Shown here one piece after another: positions 22,028-33,746 of a DNA stretch of 64,000 nucleotides; the first letter of the stretch is position 1, and every line of letters starts with the position of its first letter. Both the position numbers and the translations under genes were made by a program. The stretch is taken from positions 868,001 to 932,000 of the forward strand of contig CP103020.1 in assembly GCA_024752435.1 (NCBI GenBank), written 5' to 3'. The DNA is from Allantophomopsis cytisporea. Lineage: Eukaryota; Ascomycota; Leotiomycetes; Phacidiales; Phacidiaceae. Under the pieces are notes generated by a model, which saw only the letters and a list, made by a program, of their open reading frames with translations, was not told the DNA's origin and ran no database searches.

Positions 22028-24777
22028 CTAAGAATCTAGTGCAAAGCATCTCTCCGAACTTTTCTCATTATTCCCCCACCAGTACGGCATAGTAACGATT
22101 TTTCCCGCGCCAAAGAACAAGAAGATGAGCAACAAGTTTATGTTGTACCCCGCGTCAAACGCCGCAGCAAGTAAATAATTATATTTGGCCCAAAGTCCAT
22201 ATCTGTAGCGGTAGGCCCAATACATGACGACAAAGCCACCGATGATAGAAGAAAGATTCCCGGTGCTGATGTTTCCCCAGAAGGTTGTCATGGCGGAGAA
22301 GAAGATGGTTGTATTCCACAGGCGGAACTTGGCCTTTGACTTAGGGAAGAGTCGGTGGAGCAAGTAGATAACAGCTGGGGCGACGACACCGAGGAGGAAG
22401 CCGTATGGGAGGACGCGAAATGTTGGCTCTTGAAAAAGGCGTTGAGGGCCCTGAGTAGAGTTAGTTTACTTGTCTATCGATTTTGATGAATTGATGAGAT
22501 TAAGGGGTTGAGGTCTTGGGGAGTGAGCAGGAGTAACTTACAACGAGCACGTATTGTACAGATGTAGATAGCGAGGACGTGATTGATTGACCAGTCCACT
22601 GGTTAGTCGGGTCCGTTTTGGCCCCAGTAAGGTAGTCAGCCTTAGTATTAAGAACCCATCTGATGACAGCGTAATTTATCGGAATCCCAAGGGTGCAGCC
22701 GAAAATCTGGGAGAAGAAAGTATCGCGTGGCGGAATATGCATGTAATGGCCGATTTTCTGGTCTTGAAGCCTATTGAGTATTAGATTTATCCCAATATCT
22801 TGGCTTTTAGGCCGGGAAACTTACATGTACTGAGCTCTATACCACGCATCTCCAGCGATAGAACTGTAGACTGTGGCACCGGTAGGGTTCTTGTGTGCCT
22901 GCACAGCGTGGACCATGACTCCATAGATGAGCTCGTTGAAAGTTCCGATGGGCAGCTGGAAATTGGAGATTGCGTACAGCCAGCCGAGAGGCGTAACGAT
23001 TGCGGCGCCGGTGGCTAGAGCGACGAAGTACGTCCAGATCGGGATGTAGAGCTGGCCCTTGGCGAGCATGGCTATGATCGAGACGAAGGAGCAGAGGAAA
23101 AGGACGATGTACCACCAAATAGGGACCTCTCTGTATGAACGTTGCAGGATGTTGAGCTGGTCATTATATTGCCAGTTGATACTCTCTCCATTCTTACTGG
23201 CATTTCGGGCCCTCAATTTCACGATTGTCGCTTTAATTTGGGAGAAGCCGAAGAATCCCATCCATACCCAGGCGGAGGTGTAAGCTGCGTAGTCGAAGAA
23301 GATACCCCAGAGGGTTTGGGCCCCGAGATAGAGGGGTCCGTACTCTGCGTATACCGTCTCATTGAGGGTAGCTTGAGGAGTCAAGAGGTCAGTAAGTGGG
23401 TATTTGGTGCCGTTACGTGTCAAGACGTGATTTGACATCAACCCCTCCTTATAAGACGCTAAATTCCCCCATTTTGCAGCTGGAATGAGAATCCAACAGT
23501 TGAGTACGAAGGCAAGAAAGACGATGACCTGAGTCCACCATGGAGTGAGGAAAATAGACCCAGTGTTGCTGAGACTGCTGACATTGGACCAATCAAGTGA
23601 GAGATTCAAAAATCCCATGCCGCCAAAACCAGACCCTATGAAGTTTGCCGTAGCATTCTTTGGAGCAACCCAGCAAAGGAATGCCAAAGATCCCAAGAAT
23701 GGGAAGATGAATTCTGGGAGGAATTGCCACAAGGTTACTGCACCCATAACTGAGAAGAAAACGATCATTTGCTTTCTTGAAGTCTTTGATGGAGTCTCTC
23801 TCTGTTTCTTCTGAGTTTCGAACAAGGCAGTTTGACAAAGTCTATGAAATATGTCAGCTGAATATACAAGCATAAAACATTAGTGTTACAAATGGATTCC
23901 TTAGCGAGGCCAATGGGAACACTGGTTTCAAGAGTCGCCAAAAGTGAGTGATGAGAAGTAGAGATGATTTTGGGATTCCTTACGCTTGGAACCTAGGGAA
24001 AATTAGCATACATATCATTTCATATTTTAGAGATAGGACTTACCATGGATATTGAGGATCATAGAGCAGAAATTGGCGAGAAATCGCAGCGAACGAGTAC
24101 CCTGTCCAAACGACGGCCCACATGAACACGATGGCAACACCCGCATTTATTCTCTGGCCAAAATAAAGCTCCGCCATTGAAACAGGAGTATATGCGAGGT
24201 TATATGTCGCTCCTGACGCCGCGGAAATGGTAACTAAAACATGTTCCTTAGTTGACCATGGGCCAGGATTAAGATCGAATCCATATTTGGTGAATGGAAC
24301 TCTGATGATTTTTTGCGGCAGAACCTTAGCCAGCCACAAACCGACATAATTGGAGGCAATCTGCACAAAGAAGACAGAGTAAGGAGCCGAGGTGGTACGG
24401 AAGTGGCTTAACTGTGACAAGAAGGCGCCGGGGACGACGAAGAGAATGGTCAAAACGAAGTAGCGGAAGGTGAGTGTCGGCAGCGTGGTATCGTCATGCA
24501 GACTGACGACTCGGCGCACACTCCACGGAATATCCTTGATACGGGGATCATCGTCCTCGAAGCCGTCAGTGCCTGGAGTAACTTTCTCGCCCTCGCCCTC
24601 GCCTTCGCCAAGTTCGACGTCTGATATCTGGTTGGTTTTCTCCGAGGCTATGACCTTGGAGGCGGCTGCGATATCATCAATGGCAGAATTCGAGTTGACT
24701 TCGATTTCTGCATCAGGTGTAGCCGCAGAAGGTTCGTTGCGCCGGCGAAAGCGACTTCGAAAGTCAAAGGGACTCAT
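22028..24777 (-). CDS. Oligopeptide transporter, OPT family
   Basis: Five exons: 24777-24044, 23992-23984 (9 nt), 23841-22825, 22770-22542 and 22450-22028 (803 aa). OPT proteins import small peptides, glutathione or metal chelates with protons at the plasma membrane. The acidic N-terminal tail is followed by many hydrophobic helices. Family signatures are NPGPWSTKEH, PQYPWFQALCQTALFE, and HYMHIPPRDTFFSQIFG, the last corresponding to the SIPP-type OPT motif. The 9-nt exon 2 supplies Phe-Gln and parts of the flanking Trp and Ala codons; without it the PQYPWFQALCQ motif is broken and the frame cannot continue correctly. A GEGEGEGEK run lies near residue 60. The substrate is unknown. Confidence 0.9.
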
Positions 24778-25134
24778 GATATAATGGCTTCACTTTCACT
24801 TGAAGCACTTGAATCGCTCGAATCACTTGGCAGCCATCGTAAGATGGCAGAAACGCCGCATTTAAACATATCAATGATGTTCAAGTCTCCTTTAATCCCT
24901 GGCAAAGACTAACTGTTCTCGTGCATTATCCCGGGGAATCTTTGCGCGTTGTTGCGTCGGTACGCGGCGAGCATTTCTGCAGGTGGACCGGTCAGCGCTT
25001 CATTGTCGTACACCTGCAGCGGAGATCATCTGGCAGGTTTAGATATTGCAAGCACCGTCGCTGAGTGGAGCTTAAGCCGCATGGCATCGATGGCGTGCTC
25101 GAGCCCATCCCCTGCGCCTAATACTCTGTGGAGT

Positions 25135-25265
25135 TGGCGCCTTCCCAGGCATACTGTAGATATAAAGGTCACTTCGACCACTACTTAGAAACATCAACTA
25201 CTCCACATCAATGTGTTAACACCCACTGTACACGCTGAATATCTCTTCGCGCCTTGTCAACGGTG
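25135..25265 (+). repeat. Direct repeat, copy A
   Basis: About 130 nt starting GGCGCCTTCCCAGGCATACT, repeated at 25566-25693 with shared blocks such as ATAAAGGTCACTTCGACCAC. Differences are largely transitions. Possibly the remains of a transposable-element fragment. Confidence 0.7.
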
Positions 25266-25565
25266 ACTTACGCAGACAGGGCAGCCGCAATTCTCTTGAG
25301 TCACAGTCACAAAACGGCAAATCCTCAGGAAAGTTCAATGAATTTCGAATAACTCGATTGGAGTGGTTCCTTACGGTCTTGAGCTCTTCTCCCGTTTGTA
25401 TCGGCTCTTTTCAGACGCTTTGTCTTCTCTATTAAATCACGGCATTCTTTAAACGTTTTCTCGAGTCCTCTCGAGCTTTTTTTTATCGAATTCTGGGGGG
25501 TTTGATATGGGTGTTTTGGTATTCTGGTTGGGCAACAGCGCCGTATTTTGAGAGGAGGTAGCTGT

Positions 25566-25693
25566 TAGTGCCTTCCTAGGTATACTGTAGACATAAAGGT
25601 CACTTCGACCACTACTTACAAGAATCAACCTCTCCATATCAATCGAACACCCGCCGTACACGCTTAACATCGCCTCGTGCCTCGTCAGTGGAT
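25566..25693 (+). repeat. Direct repeat, copy B
   Basis: Second copy of the 25135 repeat. Corresponding changes such as CCCAGGCATAC versus CCTAGGTATAC are C/T transitions, compatible with old RIP-type mutation, but the sample is small. Confidence 0.7.
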
Positions 25694-27539
25694 AGCTGGC
25701 GGTGCAGAAAAATGCACGGAGGGAAAATTCTTCGCTCAAGTTTCGCTGTCGTTCGCTTTGTTCGTCTGGTCTGTTCCTTTCAACAGTGCAATTTCAGGGC
25801 CGTGCTGATGGGCATTTCCGATGGGATTCCACTTGGCGTGAGTCAGTGCGTCTTTACATCCCAACATCACAACTTCGGGTCTTGGAACTTGATCCCTAAC
25901 CCGGAATCATCCCGGCAATCTCACTACCATTGTCGTTGTTGTCTTGAATAGATGTGGCAAATGCTGCCGTAAGCGTCGAGGGAGAGCGTCACATTCCTAT
26001 CGTGTACGGAGTATTGTCTTTCTTCTATGGTATCTTGTACGTAACATGTCAACATTCAGTGTGCAACTGGTGGAATAAACATCTGGTCCAGAATACTAAC
26101 AACACTAATGTACCTGTGTAGCCGAAAGCACAGTAGGAAAACACGAGAATCACGGAATGTGGCCTATCTATATGGTGCATACTTATAAAATTTGCCATAA
26201 TGCCATATATTCTAAAAATGATGCCATAACGAAAACCATGTCCTTTACGTACATCAATTGTCTTTTTCTTCGCCTCAATCAACAAAAGCGCTCCGATTCA
26301 ACTACAGTGTCTCAAGTCTCAAGTCGCAAGCCCTCGATCATCAATAGCCGAAGAAGACCAAGTTCCCATTGTGAGTACAACTTACCCTATCTTGTTCATG
26401 AAGCTCATACTAACCCAAGCTTCCCCGTTCGTCAATCCCTTCTCAAAGCTTCAATCATGACTGAAGCTTTCTCTAAGCTTACTAAGACCCAGTCCAATGC
26501 TTGTCTACACTTAAGCACATACGGAAAAGCATTATAATGCCTTATGAGTTTTGTGTATCTTCCAAAATCCTGTGAACAAGCTTCTCCAGCAGTGGCTCGA
26601 TCAATGAACAGGTAGTGCATACGCACAGACGACTCACCGTCAAGGCCGGCGGGAGGAGAGGAGCAATGGCCATAGCCAAGCACATAAGTCTCTCCAAGGT
26701 CTACCACGACTTGTCGAGATAGCCGATTGGCGACTTGCATCTCAACTATGTATGTACAGCATAAATACTTTCAGACCTAAATTTAGTGGTTTAGTAGGAG
26801 ATATCAGATATCCTAGTGCTAGGAATCTCAAGAAACAGGCACTGCTTCAACATTCTGTGCCTCGTATCTGATTCTTGGTTTTATGGAGTACATGGGTACA
26901 GTAAGTTCAAGAGAACGTTCCAGTGGCGAGGAAAATGCTGCGATGTAACGAAAACTATCGCGGCAGCTTGTCGATCTCGTGGTGGGGACTCGACGGGCAG
27001 TCCATACCCCGCATGCTGCTAGATCGGCATTGTACGCAGTAGGTGTTCATGCAAAGGGCGAGCGCATGCGGGTATCTGCACATTTGAACCTTTTGTTCGT
27101 CAAGTACATGGTGTCCAACGAGTTATCGCGTTGTCCAACATTGGGAATATTGATAAGGGCGACATAAACGTTATCGATTCGAACCAACCCACCAACTACT
27201 TCTCTGTGTACCATGAACTCGTTGGATATAGAGTACAGAGTACATGAATACAGAGTGCATGAAAGATAATGATTCTAGTACTAGAGAAGACTTTCTCCTA
27301 CGAATGCATGAAAACTTATGGATACCTCAGAGGTTCGACAACTATTATATCATAAATTCAGAGGAGATTGGTATTGTAATATCTACATATACTAATCGAA
27401 CAACCCTTGAGTTTCACTACGCAGTGGGAGCTACATACCCGAGATCAAACTTGATATTGAGTCTATGGTTATGGCTTACTTATAATCCAAGATATATACA
27501 AATATGATAAGACTTATAAGGACAGATTATGAGGACAAT

Positions 27540-27611
27540 AATGAGATGAGGAATCGTAATGAGATGAGGAATCGTAATGAGATGAGGAATCGTAATGAGA
27601 TGAGGAATCGT
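27540..27611 (+). repeat. 18-nt tandem repeat, four copies
   Basis: AATGAGATGAGGAATCGT is repeated four times without change, with partial copies at both ends. Perfect identity suggests recent expansion. Confidence 0.95.
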
Positions 27612-28556
27612 AATGATAGGAGTACTGCATATCTTACAGAATAGACAATAGATACACACGATTTAGCTTGTACTTATATTCTATCAAGGCTGCCTCAGTT
27701 CCGTATATAGTAGTAAGAGATGAGAATGAGCAGTGACTCAGGTAGCTTGACAGATACCTGTAGCCCTCCCCCTCAATCATAATATAGCTAGAAACACCTT
27801 GTAACATGCTATGAGAAACCAAGGCCTAAAGACAAAAAACAGCCACGCGTAGGTTCAGTTACTTTACACTTAATCCTCCCCTTAGGATAACCACCCGGAT
27901 TTAGTATGACTCTCTTTCACATGTGCTAAACTTCTTTGTTTTGTCAGGATATACGATGTAAGTACGGACTTCGATTATAAGCAACGGTCTACAACATCAC
28001 ACCATTGATGTATTCTAGTATTCGAGTATACTGATAGATTAGATCCTGCTTTCTCTTTTAATTATTTTGGGATCTGTGGTTCCCACCACAATTTTGTGAA
28101 CTATACGCTCAATATATCGTACATATTGTCATTTGATCACTGCAGCACTTGCAGATAGTCATACAGCCACTATGAAGATGAAAAAGCAGAACATTATGAT
28201 TACACACATATAGTTGAAATATACGTGTGAAAAATGATACGAAGAATTCATTATCTTCGAATATGATACTACGAACGTCTTCTCTTGACTCTCTGCTTCT
28301 AGCCTTTGTGTTGACATCAGCCTCAGCTTTCACCTTCACAGATGGGAATTATCATTGTCTATGTGTTTGTGTTATCTCCATTGTGGATGAGACTAGTTGC
28401 AAATTCAAAAACTATTTTTAACAATATACAGGTGTAATGGCATTTAGCAGATTCGCTTTTGATAATTGTAGACTTATGCCTTTCCCAACCCACTAAAGTC
28501 CCTTCTCCGTCTCCTTACGTTAAAATTTCATTGATACTGCAAATGGTTCGTGTGTA

Positions 28557-29282
28557 TTACAGCACATAAGTCAAATTATGCCAAAAAAAACCACTAGCAA
28601 GAAGGGTCGAGGCGAAGACGATAACCAAGCTGTTAGTAGATCCAATATTCGAAGCACTTGAAGTAGACTTTTACACTATCAGTATTTGTAATATCAAATT
28701 CGCGCATGTATTACTTACAGTAGAGGAAGCAGTGCTCTCAGCAGTCGCACTTGAGCCCAAAGAGCCAGCGGAAGCAGAAGTTGACTCTACAGTAGCAGTA
28801 GCAGTAGAAGTTCCAGTCTCAGTTGCCGCCGCTGTCGCAGCCGCACTCTGCGCTACAAGAGCAGTAGCGACATCTGCCTGTGTGCCATCAAGCGGTACCG
28901 TGCTTGAGCCGCACACCTCCGCACCTGCAGTCAGATATGGACCATAGTATTGCCAGATATCCTCATTATCTGGCCCGGAGCATTGCAGACAGGCGGCGTA
29001 GTCGGTAGAAAAGATTGTGCTGTTGCAGTAGCCGTCGACTTCTTCTTCAAGGAGAGCTTCGCCTAAGGACAAAGGATCAGTATGGGATTCTATAAGCTAT
29101 GTGGGGGCTCATATGGACATGCCGCAGTTATCGTGACAGTTGTAAAGATTTGTACCAACAGCGTCGGACTCGTTGGTAGAAGCGCGGATCTGGAGTTGCA
29201 GTTGTCTATCGGCGGATACAGACGTCACGAGGAGACTTCCAAGAGCAACCGCTCCGAGGGTGAAAGAGAATCGGGAAACCAT
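28557..29282 (-). CDS. Small GPI-anchored, Ser/Thr/Ala-rich surface protein with a Cys motif
   Basis: Three exons: 29282-29123, 29062-28719 and 28667-28557 (204 aa). Residues 1-20 are a signal peptide (MVSRFSFTLGAVALG...). A Cys-containing domain follows: YNCHDNCG, EVDGYCNSTIF, DYAACLQC, DIWQYYG and AEVCG. This resembles a family of small fungal surface proteins with a CxxxCG start, a CLxC motif and an IWxxYG block. Then comes a Ser/Thr/Ala-rich stalk (likely O-glycosylated) and a hydrophobic tail (SLVIVFASTLLASGFFW) fitting a GPI signal. The first intron starts with GCATGT (GC-AG); using it joins CHDNC to GEALLE in frame, whereas the nearby GT sites break the motif or the frame. The last exon was chosen by the TAAAAG acceptor and the continuous hydrophobic tail. 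Located at the cell surface; function unknown. Confidence 0.75.
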
Positions 29283-30825
29283 GCTGGGTAGGATTTGAGA
29301 TCAATGGACAAGTGAGAGAGATATATATAGAGAGTGTCGAATGATAATGAGAGATAGAGATCAACGGAAATCAAGATACTCGTGGTGGAACATCCTCCTT
29401 ATAAGGACTTGGACACATGTACTGAACATGGAAGATAAGTTCTCGCTGTCTTACCCATAATCTTTAGATTTCATGTTTCTGTTCACGTTATCCATGTAGG
29501 TAGGATAGCTGAATGGAATCTACCGGTGAAAAGAAGGTCGAGCACTACTTGGCAGTATGTAGAGATACAGGGATATTCAGATAGTTCAACATTGTAATTC
29601 ACAGTACATAGTAGCGAAAGAGAGTTTTCCAAGGCAGTATCATGCCACAAGTTCGTATGATAGAAGCCAAGGTTCATGAATCCATCAAATAATATGCAGG
29701 CAGAGCACAGACTTACAGAGGATGTTGTAGGTAATCGGCGTTGCGTTGGTGAGATACCCGATGTCGGAACTGGCGGAGTCCTCACCTACTAGGTGTTTCT
29801 CTTGATCTACTTATGCCTGACAGAATATCTAAGCCATCACAGTCTAAGAATAAGTCATAGACTCTTTCTGTTGCCTGGAGTACGGAACATTCTCTCGTGA
29901 TGTGTGTTGAAAGTCCGGGAATTCGGGCTGTCACTAACTTTTGACCTCCGAGTTTTGTCACAAAATCCAGTCTGAGAAGTCTTTCGATAGCGGAAACTCT
30001 TTCATGAAGCCAATCTAATATGGCAAGTAATAAAGAGTACATAAGAGACTCCAGTTTAAGTTGAAAATAAGAAAAGTCTTTAACGAATCGGAGTACAATT
30101 GCAATGTCGTCCGAGAACCCCACAATCAAACTAGCGCCTAAACCGATTCATCTGATTAGATAAAGATAAGTCTTTACCTTGACCAGCGGGCATTGCTTCT
30201 TGGTGCACAACCAATACTCTTAAAGAGCCATGTGACAGACTTGCATACGAAGGAGAGCAAATGCTCATTGGTTTTTCCTGCGACCTTGTGGATTCTCTCG
30301 GTCTGGGCAAGCTTAAAGTAACCATACATAGTAAGAACAATGCTCACTAGTCAAATCTGATTAGATTAGATTAGTCAGTCTTCTGGCTTTTTTGTCCACT
30401 CATTATCATCAAGGCAGGCAGGCACTTGAGGGGAAATGCGACAGATCGGATGATCATGACAATTGGTAATGATCGTTCGATGTTATAGATCTGTCCGATT
30501 AGAACAAGCCTGGAGTAGCCAGATATGAGTAACATCCGCTCTATGGAAGCGTGAGAAAGTTTCTCTAAGTTCCTTGACTTGCTGCCCGGCCAGCTTTGAG
30601 ACATTGCGGTGTGCAACATGCGAGAGAACAGGGTATCGAAGAATGCAGTGATAAGACCTTAAGAAGGTCGGTTTAAATAGCCTGTGCTATAACATCGTGT
30701 ATGCTACCAATCCTATCTCTTGGATCATCTTCAAAATAAAGTAAAGGAAGCATCACATCAACAGCAAAGACTTTCACGTCGCACTTCGAAAAGGAAAAGT
30801 CCAGTATCAGTTGTGCTCCAAGTCG
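29283..30825. other. Intergenic region with possible coding remnant
   Basis: 1.5 kb with no complete gene. On the minus strand, 29782-30129 encodes a leucine-rich helical stretch (GFSDDIAIVLRFVKDF..., HERVSAIERLL) that faintly recalls the N-terminal helical domain of fungal STAND/NLR-type proteins. Upstream and downstream frames (30131-30340, 30371-30619) cannot be joined to it cleanly. It may be a decayed gene or chance. Confidence 0.3.
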
Positions 30826-31871
30826 ATGATGCTCTCAACCACGCTTCGCTCACTACTTGCTGGATTGACTTTCTATAAAGTAGCTGTTGCTGCTCCTTAT
30901 ACGGCTTCTGCAACATCTACAGAATCTGTGACTGCCCCGGTCGACTTTCTCTGGCCAGCAGAAAGGCCATGGTATGTCGAGTACCAGAATAACTCGCCAT
31001 GTGGTACAAATGCGTCGGTATCGAGCAGGACCGAGTTTCCGCTGGGTAAACTCCCTAACTGCCCCTCGAACAAGATCGATGCTGGACGCGGCTAATGTTC
31101 TTTCTCAGATAATGGACTTGTTTCTCTGACCATTGCCTCAAATTCCTACAGTGTTGCTCTCCGTATTGCGTATATGGATGGTGCGTAGAGACTCAACCTT
31201 GTAATCTCAAGTGTAATGACTTGATCACTAAATTTCAACAGATCCCACTTCCCAATCCAACTTCACCACCGAGATCGTCCAAACTATTAGTGAGATCGAG
31301 CCTGGACATCAATGCTACAGCATTTCCGATTCTCCATCTTACATTGCTGCCGGTACAAACGCTACCATTCAGCTTGAGTACACTGCGCAGTATAATGGAA
31401 GCGCGTACGAGATATTTTACGCTTGCGCCGATATTGTATGTCTTCTCTTCTTTGTCTTTTAAACTTTACCTTTTATGTACCATTCGTCTTTCAAAATCCA
31501 GCTGTTCTCACTGCTAAGGATTCCTACAGACCTTCGTAGAAACCAGTTCCTCTACGACCGAAGTGTCCTGCTTCAACGCCACTGTGACAGGGGCTTCTGC
31601 AAATGCCTTCGCATCATCTAGTCCATCACTTACATCTATTACTTCGTCAGGCACTGCGGTCGCGAAGTCGCACAGGAATGGTCTGTCGATAGGTGCGAAT
31701 GCTGGTATTGCTGTTGGTGTCATTGTCGGCAGCATCTCTATAGTCTTCCTTGCTGCATTTCTGCTTCTCCACAAGCGGGGTGCAAGAAAGGAAGCTGAGA
31801 TCGCTGATGCGCGAGACATGAAGGAGATTGATGCTACTTCTTTCACTTCTGTTGAGACGCACACGAAATGA
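30826..31871 (+). CDS. Membrane-anchored BIM1-like (copper acquisition factor-type) surface protein
   Basis: Four exons: 30826-31045, 31109-31180, 31242-31435 and 31530-31871 (275 aa). A signal peptide (LLAGLTFYKVAVAAP) is followed by the fungal BIM1-like domain. Visible family features are FLWPAERPW, NNSPCG, RTEFPLDNG (restored by removing intron 1), IAYMDDPTSQSNFT, EIEPGHQCY, IFYACADITFVE and SCFNATV, with the expected cysteines. LPMO-like relatives use an N-terminal His of the mature protein to bind copper; here the mature N-terminus begins APYTASATS and no such His is seen, so copper binding is unproven. After a Ser/Thr stalk a clear membrane helix (IAVGVIVGSISIVFLAAFLLL) and a basic cytoplasmic tail replace the usual GPI signal. 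Likely at the plasma membrane or cell wall; function unknown. Confidence 0.82.
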
Positions 31872-32524
31872 ACCTGCAACGGCGTAACTGGCAAATCCTA
31901 CAGGTGGGATCCTTGCGTCGAAGTTATAGACGAATGAAAATATGATGATTCGAGAATTCGGATAGATACGCCTGAAGAGTTTCTGTGTATAGGATGGTTT
32001 AACGAAAGTACCATTTGCTGGGCACATGGATTATGATTATACTTATGACATAATTAGCATTACACTTATCACTACAGGAAATCAAATCTAAGAAGTTCCT
32101 CTAAATGTAACGGATTATAGTCCCATGCAATTGGATTATGGTGCAGAGCATGTAGGTTCGCCAACACATATTTTCGAAGTCGTGATAGATATATGTGTTG
32201 ATAAAGAGAGTGTACTTCATGTGGAACCTACGTACATTTGCAGGATATATTACATGTGTAACTAGGTAAATCGGCGTAATCTCGTCGCTGCCATGGAACC
32301 TTGTCATTGTATCTCCTGTCACCATGTCATCGTATCATTTACAACAAATTATCCAAAGCAAAAGGAATATGTGGTTCTCCATAACTATATGGTTTTGAAC
32401 AATCGTACGCATCTAAGTTACTCTGCTGCTCTTGGTATTTGTAACGTTCTCAATAAATGCACAGCTTTATATGGCTCTATAGCTCTCAAGTGATAGGTTG
32501 ACAACGTTAATTATCTTCGTTCGT
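31872..32524. other. Convergent AT-rich intergenic region
   Basis: About 650 nt between the 3' ends of the BIM1-like gene and the FNT-type gene. I see only AT-rich sequence and no gene or repeat. Confidence 0.5.
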
Positions 32525-33746
32525 TCAAGCAGCAGTATTATCCGACTCATCGCTACCCTTTCTCTTAGCATATTTCTGTGCACTCAGCTCCTTTGATATC
32601 CCACTGCTTAATGGACCCCCGCTATGCGGCAAATGATCCTTCGCAATCTCCCCGCCCTTCTGTGGCGAGGCAATTGGCTTGTCACTCTTCTCCTGATTGG
32701 CCGCGATTACCTCCCTATTTTCCCTACTACTCCCACAAGAACAATGCTGACAGCTTGGAATCCCCTCGATGACATTATCATAACGCGACATCCTTCCCAT
32801 CGGTCCACCCGCCTCCATTGCCGATACAAGCGGTCCGGTGTTGAACGAGACACCGACGTCGCCTTCGCCGGTCAGGTATAAATACCAATAAACAGCGCCA
32901 ACGAACAGTGCGCCGCCTACCATGTTTCCTAGCGTCGTCGGGATCAGTGACTTCCAGATATAGTAGCCAACACCGAATGGCGCACCATTCCAGATGCCCA
33001 TTGGCTACGCGCGTTAGCAGAACCTCATTGGAATCAGATATAAACTCCTTACAATAAAGAACATATTCGCAATACAATGATCTAGCCCCAATGCCACGAA
33101 CGTAAAGCATGGATAGCTAATAGCTAGTATCTTGCTGCTAATCTCTCTCGCACTAATGCTCAAGAACACTGCCAGACAAACTAACCAGTTGGCACCTATA
33201 CCACGCAGGAAAATCTGATGCCAGCCAGGCAGCTGTGCTTTTTGGATTGCAAAATTGACAGATTGCTCCTTATACGCAGGTATGTCGGAGAGTACGCCGC
33301 CGTAGCCAATAATCACAGCCATAAAGAACAGCATGCCGGCCAGGTTGCCGAGGAAGGACACGACCCAAGAAGTCAGGGCGTCAATGATGGAGACCCGTCG
33401 GTGCAGGAAGGCGACGGTCATGAACATTATGTTGCTGGTGAAAAGGTCGGAGCCCGTTAGTACGATCATTACGAGACCGACAGGGAAGGTTAGGGCTGAT
33501 ATTGTACGAATTAGGCCGGGGGCGTTGGTCTGATACCAGGGGGCTGTGTCAGTCGATATGAGGACCGCACAGCTATAGTTGTTAGTGGTGATGGAGAAGT
33601 GTGAATGCTGAAGATACATACCCGAATCCAAGTAAGGGGCCTGTCAGGAGGGAGTTGACGAAGAGTTTGTCCAGGCGCATGTGTGCTTTCTTAGTCCCTA
33701 TGCGGCTTACCAACTCGACTGTTTGTTGGGGTGTGAATGCGTCCAT
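32525..33746 (-). CDS. Formate/nitrite transporter (FNT) family channel
   Basis: Three exons: 33746-33622, 33572-33053 and 33004-32525 (374 aa). FNT proteins form pentameric channels for formate, nitrite or other small monovalent anions in the plasma membrane. Six hydrophobic segments are visible. Family blocks include ALTFPVGLVMIVLTGSDLFTSN, which holds the first broken-helix region, GANWLVCLAVFLSISA, and LGLDHCIANMFFIPMG with the pore His. The C-terminal tail (about 110 residues) is hydrophilic and Ser/Lys-rich with a CQHCSCG cluster, longer than in bacterial members and probably cytosolic. Introns fall at phase-compatible GT-AG sites and restore FGCAVLIS and FFIPMG. Substrate not determined. 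Confidence 0.88.

Larger units (their letters stand above)
24778..28556. other. 3.8-kb AT-rich gene desert with repeats
   Basis: No convincing gene on either strand. It contains a diverged direct repeat (25135-25265 and 25566-25693), a fourfold 18-nt tandem repeat (27540-27611) and several long AT-rich stretches. Small open frames lack motifs and splice context. Confidence 0.55.

Noticed and set aside
24949..25188. Plus-strand small open frame in the gene desert
   Set aside because: It overlaps the direct repeat, has no motif and no splice partner.
27165..27195. GGTTCGAATC-like tRNA B-box on the minus strand
   Set aside because: The flanking bases do not form a T-stem, and no A-box or acceptor stem is present.
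27540..27611. CRISPR-like array
   Set aside because: The 18-nt units abut with no spacers; it is a plain tandem repeat in a eukaryotic genome.
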